Shown piece after piece: positions 23,315-31,099 of a DNA stretch of 64,000 nt (position 1 is its first letter; each line of letters opens with the position of its first letter). The DNA lies in assembly GCF_012767755.2 (NCBI RefSeq), contig NZ_AP023189.1:6140001-6204000 (forward strand), written 5' to 3'. A program made the position numbers and the translations under genes. This DNA is from Pseudomonas tohonis (lineage in GTDB: Bacteria > Pseudomonadota > Gammaproteobacteria > Pseudomonadales > Pseudomonadaceae). The notes below the pieces were generated by a model. It did no database searches. It saw only the letters and a program-made list of their open reading frames with translations, and was not told the origin of the DNA.

Positions 23315-23686
23315 ATGCGCCTCCCCACTTCGATCGAATTGCACAAAGCCTCCCGCACCCTGGTGCTGGGCTATGGCGATGCGCGCTACAGCCTGCCCGC
23401 CGAATTCCTGCGGGTGCATTCGCCGTCGGCCGAGGTGCAGGGCCACGGCAAGCCGATCCTGCAGTACGGCAAGTCGCGGGTCGCGCTCACCGGTGTCGAA
23501 CCGGCGGGCAACTATGCCCTGAAACTGGTCTTCGACGATGGCCACGACAGCGGCCTCTTCACCTGGGATTACCTCTTCGAGCTCGCCACCCGCCAGGACG
23601 AACTCTGGAAGGACTACCTGGAGCAGCTTGCAGCCGCCGGCCGCTCACGCGATCCCGACGAAAGCGTCGTCCGCCTGATGCTCTGA
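23315..23686 (+). CDS. DUF971 family protein (gamma-butyrobetaine hydroxylase-like N-terminal domain)
   Basis: A 123-residue stand-alone DUF971 protein, recognised by LVLGYGDARYSLPAEFLRVHSPSAEV and FDDGHDSGLFTWDYLFEL. The fold is found fused to gamma-butyrobetaine hydroxylases, but the stand-alone form has no dioxygenase domain and its role is unknown to me. The ATG at 23315 has GGAG at 23303-23306, inside the upstream palindromic repeat. It sits between hslU and the PHA cluster, a position conserved in Pseudomonas. Confidence 0.85.
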   Translation: MRLPTSIELHKASRTLVLGYGDARYSLPAEFLRVHSPSAEVQGHGKPILQYGKSRVALTGVEPAGNYALKLVFDDGHDSGLFTWDYLFELATRQDELWKDYLEQLAAAGRSRDPDESVVRLML

Positions 23687-23734
23687 TCCGGTGCACCGGC
23701 CAGCCCCCTTCTGGCCAGGCCGCACAAGGTTAGA

Positions 23735-23756
23735 GCGCATTTTCTAGAACCCCGCG
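23735..23756. promoter_or_regulatory. Palindrome upstream of phaC1, candidate regulator site
   Basis: GCG-N4-TTTCTAGAAC-containing palindrome with perfect core TTCTAGAA (23742-23749) flanked by GCG on both sides. It resembles GCG-N14-CCGC at 30542-30562 upstream of phaI. PhaD is known to activate both promoters in P. putida; assigning this palindrome to PhaD is inference. Confidence 0.35.
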
Positions 23757-23827
23757 ACATACTCCCTCCGCGCGCGCCCGTCCCCGGGCCAGCTTGCGCA
23801 AATCCACAAACTCGGGTAACCAAGAAC

Positions 23828-23843
23828 TGGCAGGTTCCATGCA
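23828..23843 (+). promoter_or_regulatory. Possible sigma-54 promoter of phaC1
   Basis: TGGCAGGTTCCATGCA has GG and GC separated by the required 10 nt, with two departures from the TGGCACG-N4-TTGC consensus. It would start transcription near 23854, about 120 nt before phaC1. A -24/-12 element before phaC1 is known from P. aeruginosa. Moderate match only. The remaining gap 23687-23977 holds nothing else I can name. Confidence 0.45.
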
Positions 23844-23977
23844 TTTGGCAACCACAGGTTCATAGAAATCGGCGAAGTTCTCTTCGCACCCCCGGTAACC
23901 CGAGCAGTACCAGGCACGCTTAACTGTCCCGTACAGCAGTCACCCGGTATCCGCCTCTGGACAATGGAGCGTCGTAG

Positions 23978-25519
23978 ATGAGCAACAAGAACAATGAAGA
24001 CCTGCAGCGACAAGCCTCGGAGAACACCCTGGGCCTGAACCCGGTGATCGGCATCCGTGGTAAGGATCTGCTGACCTCCGCGCGCATGGTCATGCTGCAG
24101 GCCATCAAGCAGCCCTTCCACAGTGCCAAGCACGTCGCCCATTTCGGGGTCGAGCTGAAGAACGTCCTGCTCGGCTCCTCCGCCTTGCAACCCGAAGCCG
24201 ACGACCGTCGCTTCGCTGACCCGGCCTGGAGCCAGAACCCCCTCTACAAGCGCTACCTGCAGACCTACCTCGCCTGGCGCAAGGAACTGCACCAGTGGAT
24301 CGAGCACAGCGACCTGTCCGCATCCGACACCAGCCGCGGCCACTTCGTGATCAACCTGATGACCGAAGCCATGGACGCCTTCGAGGTCGGCAAGAACCTC
24401 GCCACCACCGAAGGGGCGGTGGTGTTCCGCAACGACGTGCTGGAACTGATCCAGTACAAGCCCATCACCGAGCAGGTGCACGAGCGCCCACTGCTGGTGG
24501 TGCCACCGCAGATCAACAAGTTCTACGTCTTCGACCTGTCCCAGGAGAAGAGCCTGGCGCGCTTCAACCTGCGCAACGGCATCCAGACCTTCATCGTCAG
24601 CTGGCGCAACCCGACCAAGGCCCAGCGCGAGTGGGGCCTGTCGACCTACATCGAAGCGCTCAAGGAAACCATCGAGGTGGTGCTGAAGATCACCGGCGCC
24701 AAGGACCTCAACATGCTCGGTGCCTGCTCCGGCGGCATCACCACCGTCGCCCTCCTGGGCCACTACCAGGCGATCGGCGAGCACAAGGTGCACGCCTTCA
24801 CCCAACTGGTCAGCGTGCTCGACTTCAACCTCGACACCCAGGTCGCGCTGTTCGCCGACGAAACCACCCTGGAAGCCGCCAAGCGCCGCTCGTACCAGTC
24901 CGGCGTGCTCGAAGGCAAGGACATGGCCAAGGTCTTCGCCTGGATGCGCCCCAACGACCTGATCTGGAACTACTGGGTGAACAACTACCTGCTCGGCAAC
25001 GAGCCGCCGGTGTTCGACATCCTCTACTGGAACAACGACACCACGCGCCTGCCCGCCGCCTTCCACGGCGAGCTGGTGGAGATGTTCAAGACCAACCCGC
25101 TGACCCGCCCCGATGCACTGGAGGTCTGTGGCACCCCGATCGACCTGAAGAAGGTCACCTGCGACTTCTTCTGCGTAGCCGGCACCACCGACCACATCAC
25201 CCCCTGGGAAGCCTGCTACCGCTCCGCCCGCCTGCTGGGCGGCAAATGCGAGTTCGTGCTGTCCAACAGCGGGCACATCCAGAGCATCCTCAACCCCCCG
25301 GGCAACCCCAAGGCGCGCTTCTCGACCAACAGCGAAATGCCGGTGGACCCGAAGGAATGGCAGGAGAACGCCACCAAGCACGCCGATTCCTGGTGGCTGT
25401 ACTGGCAGACCTGGCTGGCGGAGCGCTCGGGCAAGACCAAGAAGGCCAGCTTCACCCTCGGCAACAAGGCGTACCCGGCCGGCGAGGCATCGCCCGGGAC
25501 CTATGTCCACGAACGTTGA
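23978..25519 (+). CDS. phaC1: Class II PHA synthase 1 with a 46-residue internal deletion
   Basis: Polymerises (R)-3-hydroxyacyl-CoA (C6-C14) into medium-chain-length polyester at the granule surface. The reading frame is open and intact but gives 513 residues instead of the usual 559. After Met132 (NLMTEAM) the sequence jumps straight to DAFEVGKNLATTEG; the conserved segment that normally begins SPTNS or APSNS is missing. The triad remains: Cys250 in GACSGG, Asp405 in TTDHITPW and His433 in NSGHIQS. These are offset by exactly 46 from the usual positions and from Cys296 of PhaC2 in this cluster. Start ATG at 23978 (MSNKNNEDLQ). Whether the enzyme folds or works cannot be told; it may be a non-functional or altered synthase. 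Confidence 0.93.
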   Translation: MSNKNNEDLQRQASENTLGLNPVIGIRGKDLLTSARMVMLQAIKQPFHSAKHVAHFGVELKNVLLGSSALQPEADDRRFADPAWSQNPLYKRYLQTYLAWRKELHQWIEHSDLSASDTSRGHFVINLMTEAMDAFEVGKNLATTEGAVVFRNDVLELIQYKPITEQVHERPLLVVPPQINKFYVFDLSQEKSLARFNLRNGIQTFIVSWRNPTKAQREWGLSTYIEALKETIEVVLKITGAKDLNMLGACSGGITTVALLGHYQAIGEHKVHAFTQLVSVLDFNLDTQVALFADETTLEAAKRRSYQSGVLEGKDMAKVFAWMRPNDLIWNYWVNNYLLGNEPPVFDILYWNNDTTRLPAAFHGELVEMFKTNPLTRPDALEVCGTPIDLKKVTCDFFCVAGTTDHITPWEACYRSARLLGGKCEFVLSNSGHIQSILNPPGNPKARFSTNSEMPVDPKEWQENATKHADSWWLYWQTWLAERSGKTKKASFTLGNKAYPAGEASPGTYVHER

Positions 25520-25619
25520 TCGCGCGGCTCGCGCATTGCTGCCCTGGCACCCGGACGTGCCGACCAGGCCCACCGCCAAGACCGGCGGCGGCCTGAACCA
25601 GGCTTGGCCTGGCGCTACA

Positions 25620-25644
25620 GGGAGGCCCCTCGCGGGCGCCTCCC
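25620..25644 (+). terminator. Hairpin between phaC1 and phaZ
   Basis: GGGAGGC (25620-25626) pairs with GCCTCCC (25638-25644), with an inner CCC/GGG stem, followed by GTCGTTTC. A strong hairpin with a poor T tract, so partial termination or mRNA end protection is more likely than full stop. Confidence 0.5.
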
Positions 25645-25671
25645 GTCGTTTCAATCCATAGGGGCCAGCGC

Positions 25672-26529
25672 ATGCCGCAACCTTTCGTCTTCCGCACCAT
25701 CGACCTCGATGGCCAGACCATCCGCACCGCCGTCAGGCCCGGCAAGGACCACCTGACGCCGCTGCTGATCTTCAACGGCATCGGTGCCAACCTCGAACTG
25801 GTGTTCCCCTTCGTCCAGGCGCTCGACCCGGACCAGGAGGTGATCGCCTTCGACGTCCCCGGTGTCGGCGGCTCGTCCACCCCGAGCAAGCCCTATCGCT
25901 TCCCCGGCCTGGCCAAGCTCGCCGCACGCATGCTCGACTACCTGAACTACGGCCAGGTCAACGCCATCGGCGTGTCCTGGGGCGGCGCCCTGGCGCAGCA
26001 GTTCGCGCACGACTACCCCGAGCGCTGCAAGAAGCTGATCCTCGCCGCCACCTCGGCCGGCGCGATCATGGTGCCCGGCAAGCCCAAGGTGCTCTGGCGC
26101 ATGGCCAGCCCGCGACGCTACATCCAGCCGTCCTACGGCGTGCACATCGCCCCGGACATCTACGGCGGCGCCTTCCGGCGCGACCCGACCCTGGCCATGG
26201 CCCACGCCAGCAAGGTGCGCTCCTCGGGCAAGCTCGGGTACTACTGGCAGCTGTTCGCCGGCCTCGGCTGGACCAGCATCCACTGGCTGCATCGCATCCG
26301 CCAACCGACCCTGGTCCTGGCCGGCGACGACGACCCGATCATCCCGCTGGTGAACATGCGCATGCTCGCCTGGCGCATCCCCAACTCGGAACTCCATGTC
26401 ATCGACGACGGCCACCTGTTCCTCGTGACCCGCGCGGAGACGGTGGCGCCGATCATCATGAAGTTCCTCGCCCAAGAGCGTCAGCGGGCAGTCATCCATC
26501 CGCAGCCCATGCAACTGCGCACCCCCTGA
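25672..26529 (+). CDS. phaZ: Intracellular mcl-PHA depolymerase
   Basis: Alpha/beta hydrolase that releases 3-hydroxyalkanoic acids from stored granules. The 285-residue product has the lipase box GVSWGG with Ser102, acid residue region AGDDDPIIP and His in DDGHLFLVTR. Start ATG at 25672 (MPQPFVFRTIDLDGQTI) with GGGG 7 nt upstream. It lies between the two synthase genes as in all mcl-PHA Pseudomonas, and a long hairpin follows. Confidence 0.96.
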   Translation: MPQPFVFRTIDLDGQTIRTAVRPGKDHLTPLLIFNGIGANLELVFPFVQALDPDQEVIAFDVPGVGGSSTPSKPYRFPGLAKLAARMLDYLNYGQVNAIGVSWGGALAQQFAHDYPERCKKLILAATSAGAIMVPGKPKVLWRMASPRRYIQPSYGVHIAPDIYGGAFRRDPTLAMAHASKVRSSGKLGYYWQLFAGLGWTSIHWLHRIRQPTLVLAGDDDPIIPLVNMRMLAWRIPNSELHVIDDGHLFLVTRAETVAPIIMKFLAQERQRAVIHPQPMQLRTP

Positions 26530-26542
26530 AGCCCAGGCGCGC

Positions 26543-26577
26543 CGGTGGCTCCGCTCCATGATGGGGCGGAGGCACCG
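26543..26577 (+). terminator. Long hairpin after phaZ
   Basis: CGGTG-G-CTCCGC-T-CC, loop ATGAT, GG-G-GCGGAG-G-CACCG: a 13-14 bp stem with one mismatch and one G.T pair, 13 nt after the phaZ stop. No T tract follows. Together with the promoter before phaC2 it suggests that phaC2 starts a separate transcription unit. Confidence 0.5.
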
Positions 26578-26654
26578 CATTCGCCCCTCCGGGAGCGCGT
26601 TGTAACGAACTTGAATTTCCAGCGCAGTAGTCTGGAATGCACCTATTGCGCTCA

Positions 26655-26671
26655 GTGGTACGAGCCTTGCC
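26655..26671 (+). promoter_or_regulatory. Strong sigma-54 (RpoN) promoter candidate for phaC2
   Basis: TGGTACGAGCCTTGC: GG at 26657-26658 and GC at 26669-26670 with exactly 10 nt between, and only one departure from TGGCACG-N4-TTGC. Predicted start near 26682, 32 nt before the phaC2 ATG. RpoN dependence of mcl-PHA formation is known in P. aeruginosa; this exact site is inferred. Confidence 0.65.
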
Positions 26672-26713
26672 TAACCCTCCTTGACGACGGATTGATTACG
26701 GAGTGTTGCCCCC

Positions 26714-28396
26714 ATGCGAGAGAAACAGGTGTCGGGTGCCTTGCCGGTCCCCGCTAACTACATGAACGCGCAGAGCGCGATCGTCGGCTTGCGAGGCAAG
26801 GACCTGGCCTCCACCGTCCGCACCCTGGCCCTGCAGGGGCTCAAGCACCCCGTGCACAGCGCCCGGCACGTGCTCGCCTTCGGCGGGCAGCTCGGCCGCG
26901 TGCTGATGGGCGACACCCCGCACAAGCCCAATCCCCAGGACGCACGCTTCGCCGATCCCTCCTGGAGCCACAACCCGTTCTACCGTCGCGGCCTGCAGGC
27001 CTACCTGGCCTGGCAGAAACAGCTCTACGCCTGGGTCGAGGACAGTGACCTCAGCGACGACGACCGTGCCCGCGCGCGCTTCGTCCTGGCACTGGTCAGC
27101 GACGCCATGGCGCCGTCCAACAGCCTGCTCAATCCTCTGGCGGTCAAGGAGCTGTTCAACACCGGCGGCCTGAGCCTGATCAACGGCGTGCGCCACCTGT
27201 TCGACGACCTGCTGAACAACAACGCCATGCCCAGCCAGGTCAGCAAGCACGCCTTCGAGATCGGTCGCAACCTGGCCACCACCTCCGGCTCGGTGATCTA
27301 CCGCAACGAGCTGCTGGAGCTGATCCAGTACAAGCCGATGAGCGAGAAGCAGTACCTCAAGCCCCTGCTGATCGTTCCCCCGCAGATCAACAAGTTCTAC
27401 ATCTTCGACCTCTCGCCGGAGAAGAGCTTCGTCCAGTACGCGCTGAAGAACGGCCTGCAGGTGTTCATGGTCAGCTGGCGCAACCCCGATGCCCGCCACC
27501 GCGAATGGGGCCTGTCCACTTACGTGCAAGCGCTGGAGCAGGCGGTCGACGTGGCCCGCGCCATAACCGGCAGCAAGGACGTCAACCTGATGGGGGCCTG
27601 TGCCGGGGGCCTGACCATCGCCGCCCTGCAGGGCCACCTCCAGGCCAAGCGCCAGCTGCGCAAGGTCAGCAGCGCCAGCTACCTGGTGAGCCTGCTGGAC
27701 AGCCAGGTCGACAGCCCCGCCGCACTCTTCGCCGACGAGCAGACCCTGGAAGCGGCCAAGCGCCGCTCCTACCAGCACGGCGTGCTGGATGGCCGCGACA
27801 TGGCCAAGATCTTCGCCTGGATGCGTCCCAACGACCTGGTGTGGAACTACTTCGTCAACAACTACCTGCTGGGCCGCCAGCCACCGGCCTTCGACATCCT
27901 CTACTGGAACAACGACAACACCCGCCTGCCCGCCGCGCTGCATGGCGACCTGCTGGACTTCTTCAAGCACAACCCGCTCACCCGGGGCGGTGCGCTGGAA
28001 ATCTGCGGCACCCCGATCGACCTGCAGAAGGTCACGGTGGACAGCTTCAGCGTCGCCGGCATCAACGACCACATCACCCCCTGGGACGCGGTCTATCGCT
28101 CCGCGCGCCTGCTCGGTGGCGAGAGCCGCTTCGTGCTGTCCAACAGCGGGCACATCCAGAGCATCCTCAACCCGCCGGGCAACCCCAAGGCCAACTACCT
28201 GGAGAACGGCAAGCTCAGCTCCGACCACCGCGCCTGGTACTACGACGCGAAGAACGTCCAGGGCAGCTGGTGGCCCGAGTGGCTGAGCTGGATACAGGCG
28301 CGCTCGGGGGAGCAGCGCGAGACCCTGGTCGCCCTCGGCAACCAGGCCCACCCACCCATGGAGGCAGCACCCGGCACATACGTGCACGTGCGCTGA
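26714..28396 (+). CDS. phaC2: Class II PHA synthase 2
   Basis: Second medium-chain-length PHA synthase. The 560-residue product has full family length. The segment lost from PhaC1 is present here (residues 133-178, beginning APSNSLLNPLAVKELF). The nucleophile is Cys296 in GACAGG, the acid region INDHITPW and His in NSGHIQS. The ATG at 26714 has GGAG 10 nt upstream. It may be the only fully competent synthase of this cluster. phaD follows after 61 nt. Confidence 0.96.
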   Translation: MREKQVSGALPVPANYMNAQSAIVGLRGKDLASTVRTLALQGLKHPVHSARHVLAFGGQLGRVLMGDTPHKPNPQDARFADPSWSHNPFYRRGLQAYLAWQKQLYAWVEDSDLSDDDRARARFVLALVSDAMAPSNSLLNPLAVKELFNTGGLSLINGVRHLFDDLLNNNAMPSQVSKHAFEIGRNLATTSGSVIYRNELLELIQYKPMSEKQYLKPLLIVPPQINKFYIFDLSPEKSFVQYALKNGLQVFMVSWRNPDARHREWGLSTYVQALEQAVDVARAITGSKDVNLMGACAGGLTIAALQGHLQAKRQLRKVSSASYLVSLLDSQVDSPAALFADEQTLEAAKRRSYQHGVLDGRDMAKIFAWMRPNDLVWNYFVNNYLLGRQPPAFDILYWNNDNTRLPAALHGDLLDFFKHNPLTRGGALEICGTPIDLQKVTVDSFSVAGINDHITPWDAVYRSARLLGGESRFVLSNSGHIQSILNPPGNPKANYLENGKLSSDHRAWYYDAKNVQGSWWPEWLSWIQARSGEQRETLVALGNQAHPPMEAAPGTYVHVR

Positions 28397-28457
28397 AGAC
28401 GTTCGGCAGGCCGGGGCGCACCCGGCCGGCCGCATGCAACGACGACAAGAAGACTGG

Positions 28458-29072
28458 ATGAAGACCCGAGACCGGATACTCGAATGCGCCCTGATGCTGT
28501 TCAACCGCGAGGGCGAGCCCAACGTCACCACCCTTGAAATCGCCACCGAACTGGGCATCAGCCCGGGCAACCTCTACTACCACTTCCACGGCAAGGAACC
28601 CCTGGTGATGGCGCTGCTGGAGCGCTTCCAGGATGAGCTCGCGCCCCTGCTCGACCCACCCGAGGACGTGGAGCTCGGCGTCGAGGACTACTGGCTGTTC
28701 CTGCACCTGATCGTCGAGCGCCTGGCGCAGTACCGCTTCCTCTTCCAGGACCTGTCCAACCTCGCCGGGCGGCTGCCCAAGCTGGCCCGTGGCATGCGCA
28801 GCTGGCTGAATGCCCTCAAGCGCACCCTGGCCTCGCTGCTGGCACGGCTCAAGGCGCGGGAACGACTGGTCAGCGATACCGAATCCCTCGGCCAGCTGGT
28901 CGAGCAGATCACCCTGACCCTGCTGTTCTCACTCGACTACCAGCGCATCCTCGGCAACGAAGGGGAAGTACGCCTGGTGGTGTACCAGATCATGATGCTG
29001 GTGGCCCCGCACCTGCAGGACGAATCACGCCAGGCCGCCGAACGCATGGCACGGCGCTACCTGGAAGCCTGA
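28458..29072 (+). CDS. phaD: TetR-family PHA regulator PhaD
   Basis: Activator of the phaC1 and phaI promoters in P. putida, thought to sense an intermediate of PHA metabolism. The 204-residue product has an N-terminal helix-turn-helix (MKTRDRILECALMLF, then ATELGISPGNLYYHFHGKE, about residues 10-50) and an alpha-helical ligand domain. The ATG at 28458 matches the family start; an upstream in-frame ATG at 28434 is less likely. Convergent with phaF across a shared hairpin. Confidence 0.95.
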   Translation: MKTRDRILECALMLFNREGEPNVTTLEIATELGISPGNLYYHFHGKEPLVMALLERFQDELAPLLDPPEDVELGVEDYWLFLHLIVERLAQYRFLFQDLSNLAGRLPKLARGMRSWLNALKRTLASLLARLKARERLVSDTESLGQLVEQITLTLLFSLDYQRILGNEGEVRLVVYQIMMLVAPHLQDESRQAAERMARRYLEA

Positions 29073-29079
29073 AACGCAA

Positions 29080-29102
29080 ACGCCCGGCGCAAGGCCGGGC
29101 GT
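29080..29102. terminator. Bidirectional terminator between phaD and phaF
   Basis: ACGCCCGGC (29080-29088), loop GCAAG, GCCGGGCGT (29094-29102): a perfect 9-bp stem lying 8 nt after the phaD stop and 17 nt before the phaF stop on the other strand, so it can end both convergent transcripts. Confidence 0.75.
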
Positions 29103-29118
29103 CTGTGGTCCCTGGAGA

Positions 29119-30030
29119 TCAGGACTGGCTTGGCGTGCTCGCCGGAGCGGCCGGTGCCGGAGTGGCGGCCGGGGTGCTCGGTGCAGCGGCCGGAGCCGGG
29201 GTCGCGGCCGGGGTCGCCGGCTTGGCGGCTGCCGGTTTCGGCGCAGCGGCTTTCTTCACCGCAGGCTTCTTCGCAGCAGGTTTGGCAGCGGGCTTCGCCG
29301 CAGGCTTGGCCGCAGCTGCAGGCTTGGCAGCGGCTGCGGGCTTGGCCGCCGCCGGCTTCGCCGCAGGTTTGGCTGCTGCCTTCGCAGCGGGTTTCGCGGC
29401 CGGCTTCGCAGCAGGCTTGGCGGCGGCCTTGGCTGCCGGTTTGGCGGCGGCGGTCTTCGCTGCAGGCTTCGCAGCGGCCTTCGCGGCCGGCTTGGCTGCC
29501 GGTTTGGCGGCGGGCTTGGCAGCCGGTTTGGCCGCAGCGGTCTTCGCAGCCGGCTTGGCGGCGGGTTTCGCTGCTGCCTTGGCGGCAGGCTTGACCGACT
29601 TGGCGGAGACGCCGGTGAGCTTCTCGATCTGACGGGTCAGGCTGTCGACCTTGCTGTTCAGGTCCTTCACTTCGTTACGGCTGGGTACGCCGAGACGGGA
29701 GATGGCACTGTTCAGGCGCTTGTCGAACGCCTCTTCCAGCTCGCTCCACTTGCCGATCGCCTTGTCCTTGACCTCATCGACCTTGGACTTGGCGGAGCCG
29801 ACGCGTGAACCAACGCGGGACTTGACCGCATCGACCTGCTTGTCGACTTCGGTCTTGGCCTGTTTTTCAGCCTTCTCACCGTCCTTGACCAGCGCATCGA
29901 ACAGCTTGGTGCCGTCGTTGCTGACCTTCGAGTAGGCCCCCAAGCCAGCCAGCCAGATCTGGCGCGAGTATTTCTCGATCTCGCCGATCCAGGAGTTGGT
30001 TTCTTTCGTGGTTTTTTTCTTACCAGCCAT
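29119..30030 (-). CDS. phaF: PHA granule-associated phasin and nucleoid-binding protein PhaF
   Basis: Coats PHA granules and ties them to DNA so that they are shared between daughter cells. The 303-residue product has an amphipathic N-terminal phasin domain (about 10-110, shared with PhaI), a short leucine-zipper-like coiled coil (about 123-143, VKDLNSKVDSLTRQIEKLTG), and a long histone H1-like C-terminal tail of KPAA/AKPA repeats (about 150-275) ending in a Thr/Pro/Ala segment. The ATG at 30030 has AAGGAG upstream. It is 10 nt after phaI and in one unit with it. The repeats are low complexity and their number is expected to vary. Confidence 0.96.
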   Translation of the reverse strand: MAGKKKTTKETNSWIGEIEKYSRQIWLAGLGAYSKVSNDGTKLFDALVKDGEKAEKQAKTEVDKQVDAVKSRVGSRVGSAKSKVDEVKDKAIGKWSELEEAFDKRLNSAISRLGVPSRNEVKDLNSKVDSLTRQIEKLTGVSAKSVKPAAKAAAKPAAKPAAKTAAAKPAAKPAAKPAAKPAAKAAAKPAAKTAAAKPAAKAAAKPAAKPAAKPAAKAAAKPAAKPAAAKPAAAAKPAAAAKPAAKPAAKPAAKKPAVKKAAAPKPAAAKPATPAATPAPAAAPSTPAATPAPAAPASTPSQS

Positions 30031-30040
30031 CCTGCTCTCC

Positions 30041-30481
30041 TTATTTGGTTCGCGCGACGTGCTCGAGCAACGCGCTCAGCTCATCAAGCTTAGCAGAGAG
30101 TGCCTCAACGTCCTGTCGCGAGGGAATACCCAGGCGATTGAGGGCGACGGCGACACGGTTGTCGAACGCCTTTTCGATCTTGTCGAGCTGCACTTCGACC
30201 TTTTCCTTCACGCCGGTGACCGAGCCCTTCACGCTGCCCTTCACCGAATCGATCTGGCTGTTGGCGGCTTCGACGCGCGCATCGACGGCCTTGCGGCCCT
30301 GCTTCTCGACACCCTCGCCGGCCTTCACCAGGTCACGCAGGTAGTCGGCGCCCTCCTGCCCGGCCTTGGCGTAGGCACCCAGGCCGGCCAGCCAGATCTT
30401 GCGGGCATAGAGACGGACATCGGAAAGGACGGTGGTCTTGCTTGCTTCGACTTTCTTCTTGACGACGGCTGCTTTGGCCAT
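30041..30481 (-). CDS. phaI: PHA granule-associated phasin PhaI
   Basis: Small phasin of the PHA granule surface. The 146-residue product is collinear with the N-terminal domain of PhaF (KIWLAGLGAYAKAGQEG against QIWLAGLGAYSKVSNDG) but lacks the KPAA tail. It ends in a leucine-rich zipper (VEALSAKLDELSALLEHV). The ATG at 30481 has GAGGTG 4 nt upstream; an ATG at 30493 is rejected as too far from it. Confidence 0.95.
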   Translation of the reverse strand: MAKAAVVKKKVEASKTTVLSDVRLYARKIWLAGLGAYAKAGQEGADYLRDLVKAGEGVEKQGRKAVDARVEAANSQIDSVKGSVKGSVTGVKEKVEVQLDKIEKAFDNRVAVALNRLGIPSRQDVEALSAKLDELSALLEHVARTK

Positions 30482-30644
30482 GGTGCACCTCACTCGGATA
30501 ATGGAGGACTCGCCCTTTCTCAGGGCTTGGGGTGCACGTTAGCGAGGAAAATTAGAAACCGCATACTAGCCGCGGGTAGGGTCCGGTCGGCCGGGGCGCC
30601 CCGTGGAGCCCGTCATGGCGAAGCCGTTGCGGCCCCGCCGGAAC
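30482..30644 (-). promoter_or_regulatory. phaI promoter region with candidate regulator site
   Basis: The upstream gap carries GCG-AGGAAAATTAGAA-ACCGC (30542-30562), similar in layout to the palindrome before phaC1, and two GGTGCAC boxes (30483-30489 and 30531-30537), the first forming the palindrome GGTGCACC next to the ribosome site. Binding by PhaD is plausible but unproven; a -35/-10 pair could not be fixed. Confidence 0.4.
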
Positions 30645-30672
30645 CGGCATCCCCGACGGAGCGGGGATGCCG
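30645..30672 (-). terminator. Hairpin after the PHA-associated small gene
   Basis: CGGCATCCCC (30645-30654), 8-nt loop, GGGGATGCCG (30663-30672): a perfect 10-bp stem 9 nt past the stop at 30682. No T tract on either strand, so it could act as a 3' end stabiliser. Confidence 0.55.
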
Positions 30673-30681
30673 CTGGACCAC

Positions 30682-30957
30682 TCAGACCAGGTACTCGTCC
30701 AGCGCCTTCTCGATCTCGCGCTTGATGCTGCCGCTCATGGTCGAGAGCAACAGGCCCAGCTTCACCTCGACGTTGACCTTGTCGTCGCTGACCTCGATCT
30801 GCCCGTCGGCACCGCTGCGCTTGAACTCCAGGGTGTCGCCACGCCACTGGTAGCGCACGTCGTACTCGCGGGCGAGGCGCTCGGCGAGCTGCTCGGCCTT
30901 GGCCCTGACAGCGGTGCGACCCAGGCTGTGGGAACGTTCGACATTGATGCGGGCCAT
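30682..30957 (-). CDS. Polyhydroxyalkanoic acid system family protein
   Basis: A 91-residue protein of the PHA-associated family (PHA_gran_rgn type), recognised by its start [15 protein letters not shown] and the core [19 protein letters not shown]. It is always found next to PHA genes in pseudomonads, but its biochemical role is not known to me. No signal peptide or membrane segment; predicted alpha/beta and cytoplasmic. It is encoded upstream of phaI on the same strand, 200 bp away, and divergent from ubiE. Confidence 0.82.
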   Translation of the reverse strand: MARINVERSHSLGRTAVRAKAEQLAERLAREYDVRYQWRGDTLEFKRSGADGQIEVSDDKVNVEVKLGLLLSTMSGSIKREIEKALDEYLV

Positions 30958-31099
30958 GGGCCAACTCCTGACTGCGACTTATGGTCGCGCGACTATAGCA
31001 GGCCGGCCCTGGGCCCTGGCGAACCGGCACCGTTCGGGGCCAAGACAAAGCAGGGCAACCGCGCCTAAAATGGCCGCCAATTTCTTCCGGGGCAGCGAC

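Noticed and set aside
23978-25519. phaC1 as a pseudogene
   Set aside because: The frame is open from start to stop and the triad is present; the loss is in frame. I describe it as deleted but not proven broken.
26634-26652. TGGAATGCACCTATTGC as the sigma-54 promoter of phaC2
   Set aside because: GG to GC distance is 12 nt instead of 10; the correct element begins 20 nt downstream.
29145-29610. Repeated DNA considered as CRISPR array or satellite
   Set aside because: Units are short, in frame and encode the known KPAA tail of PhaF; no spacers.
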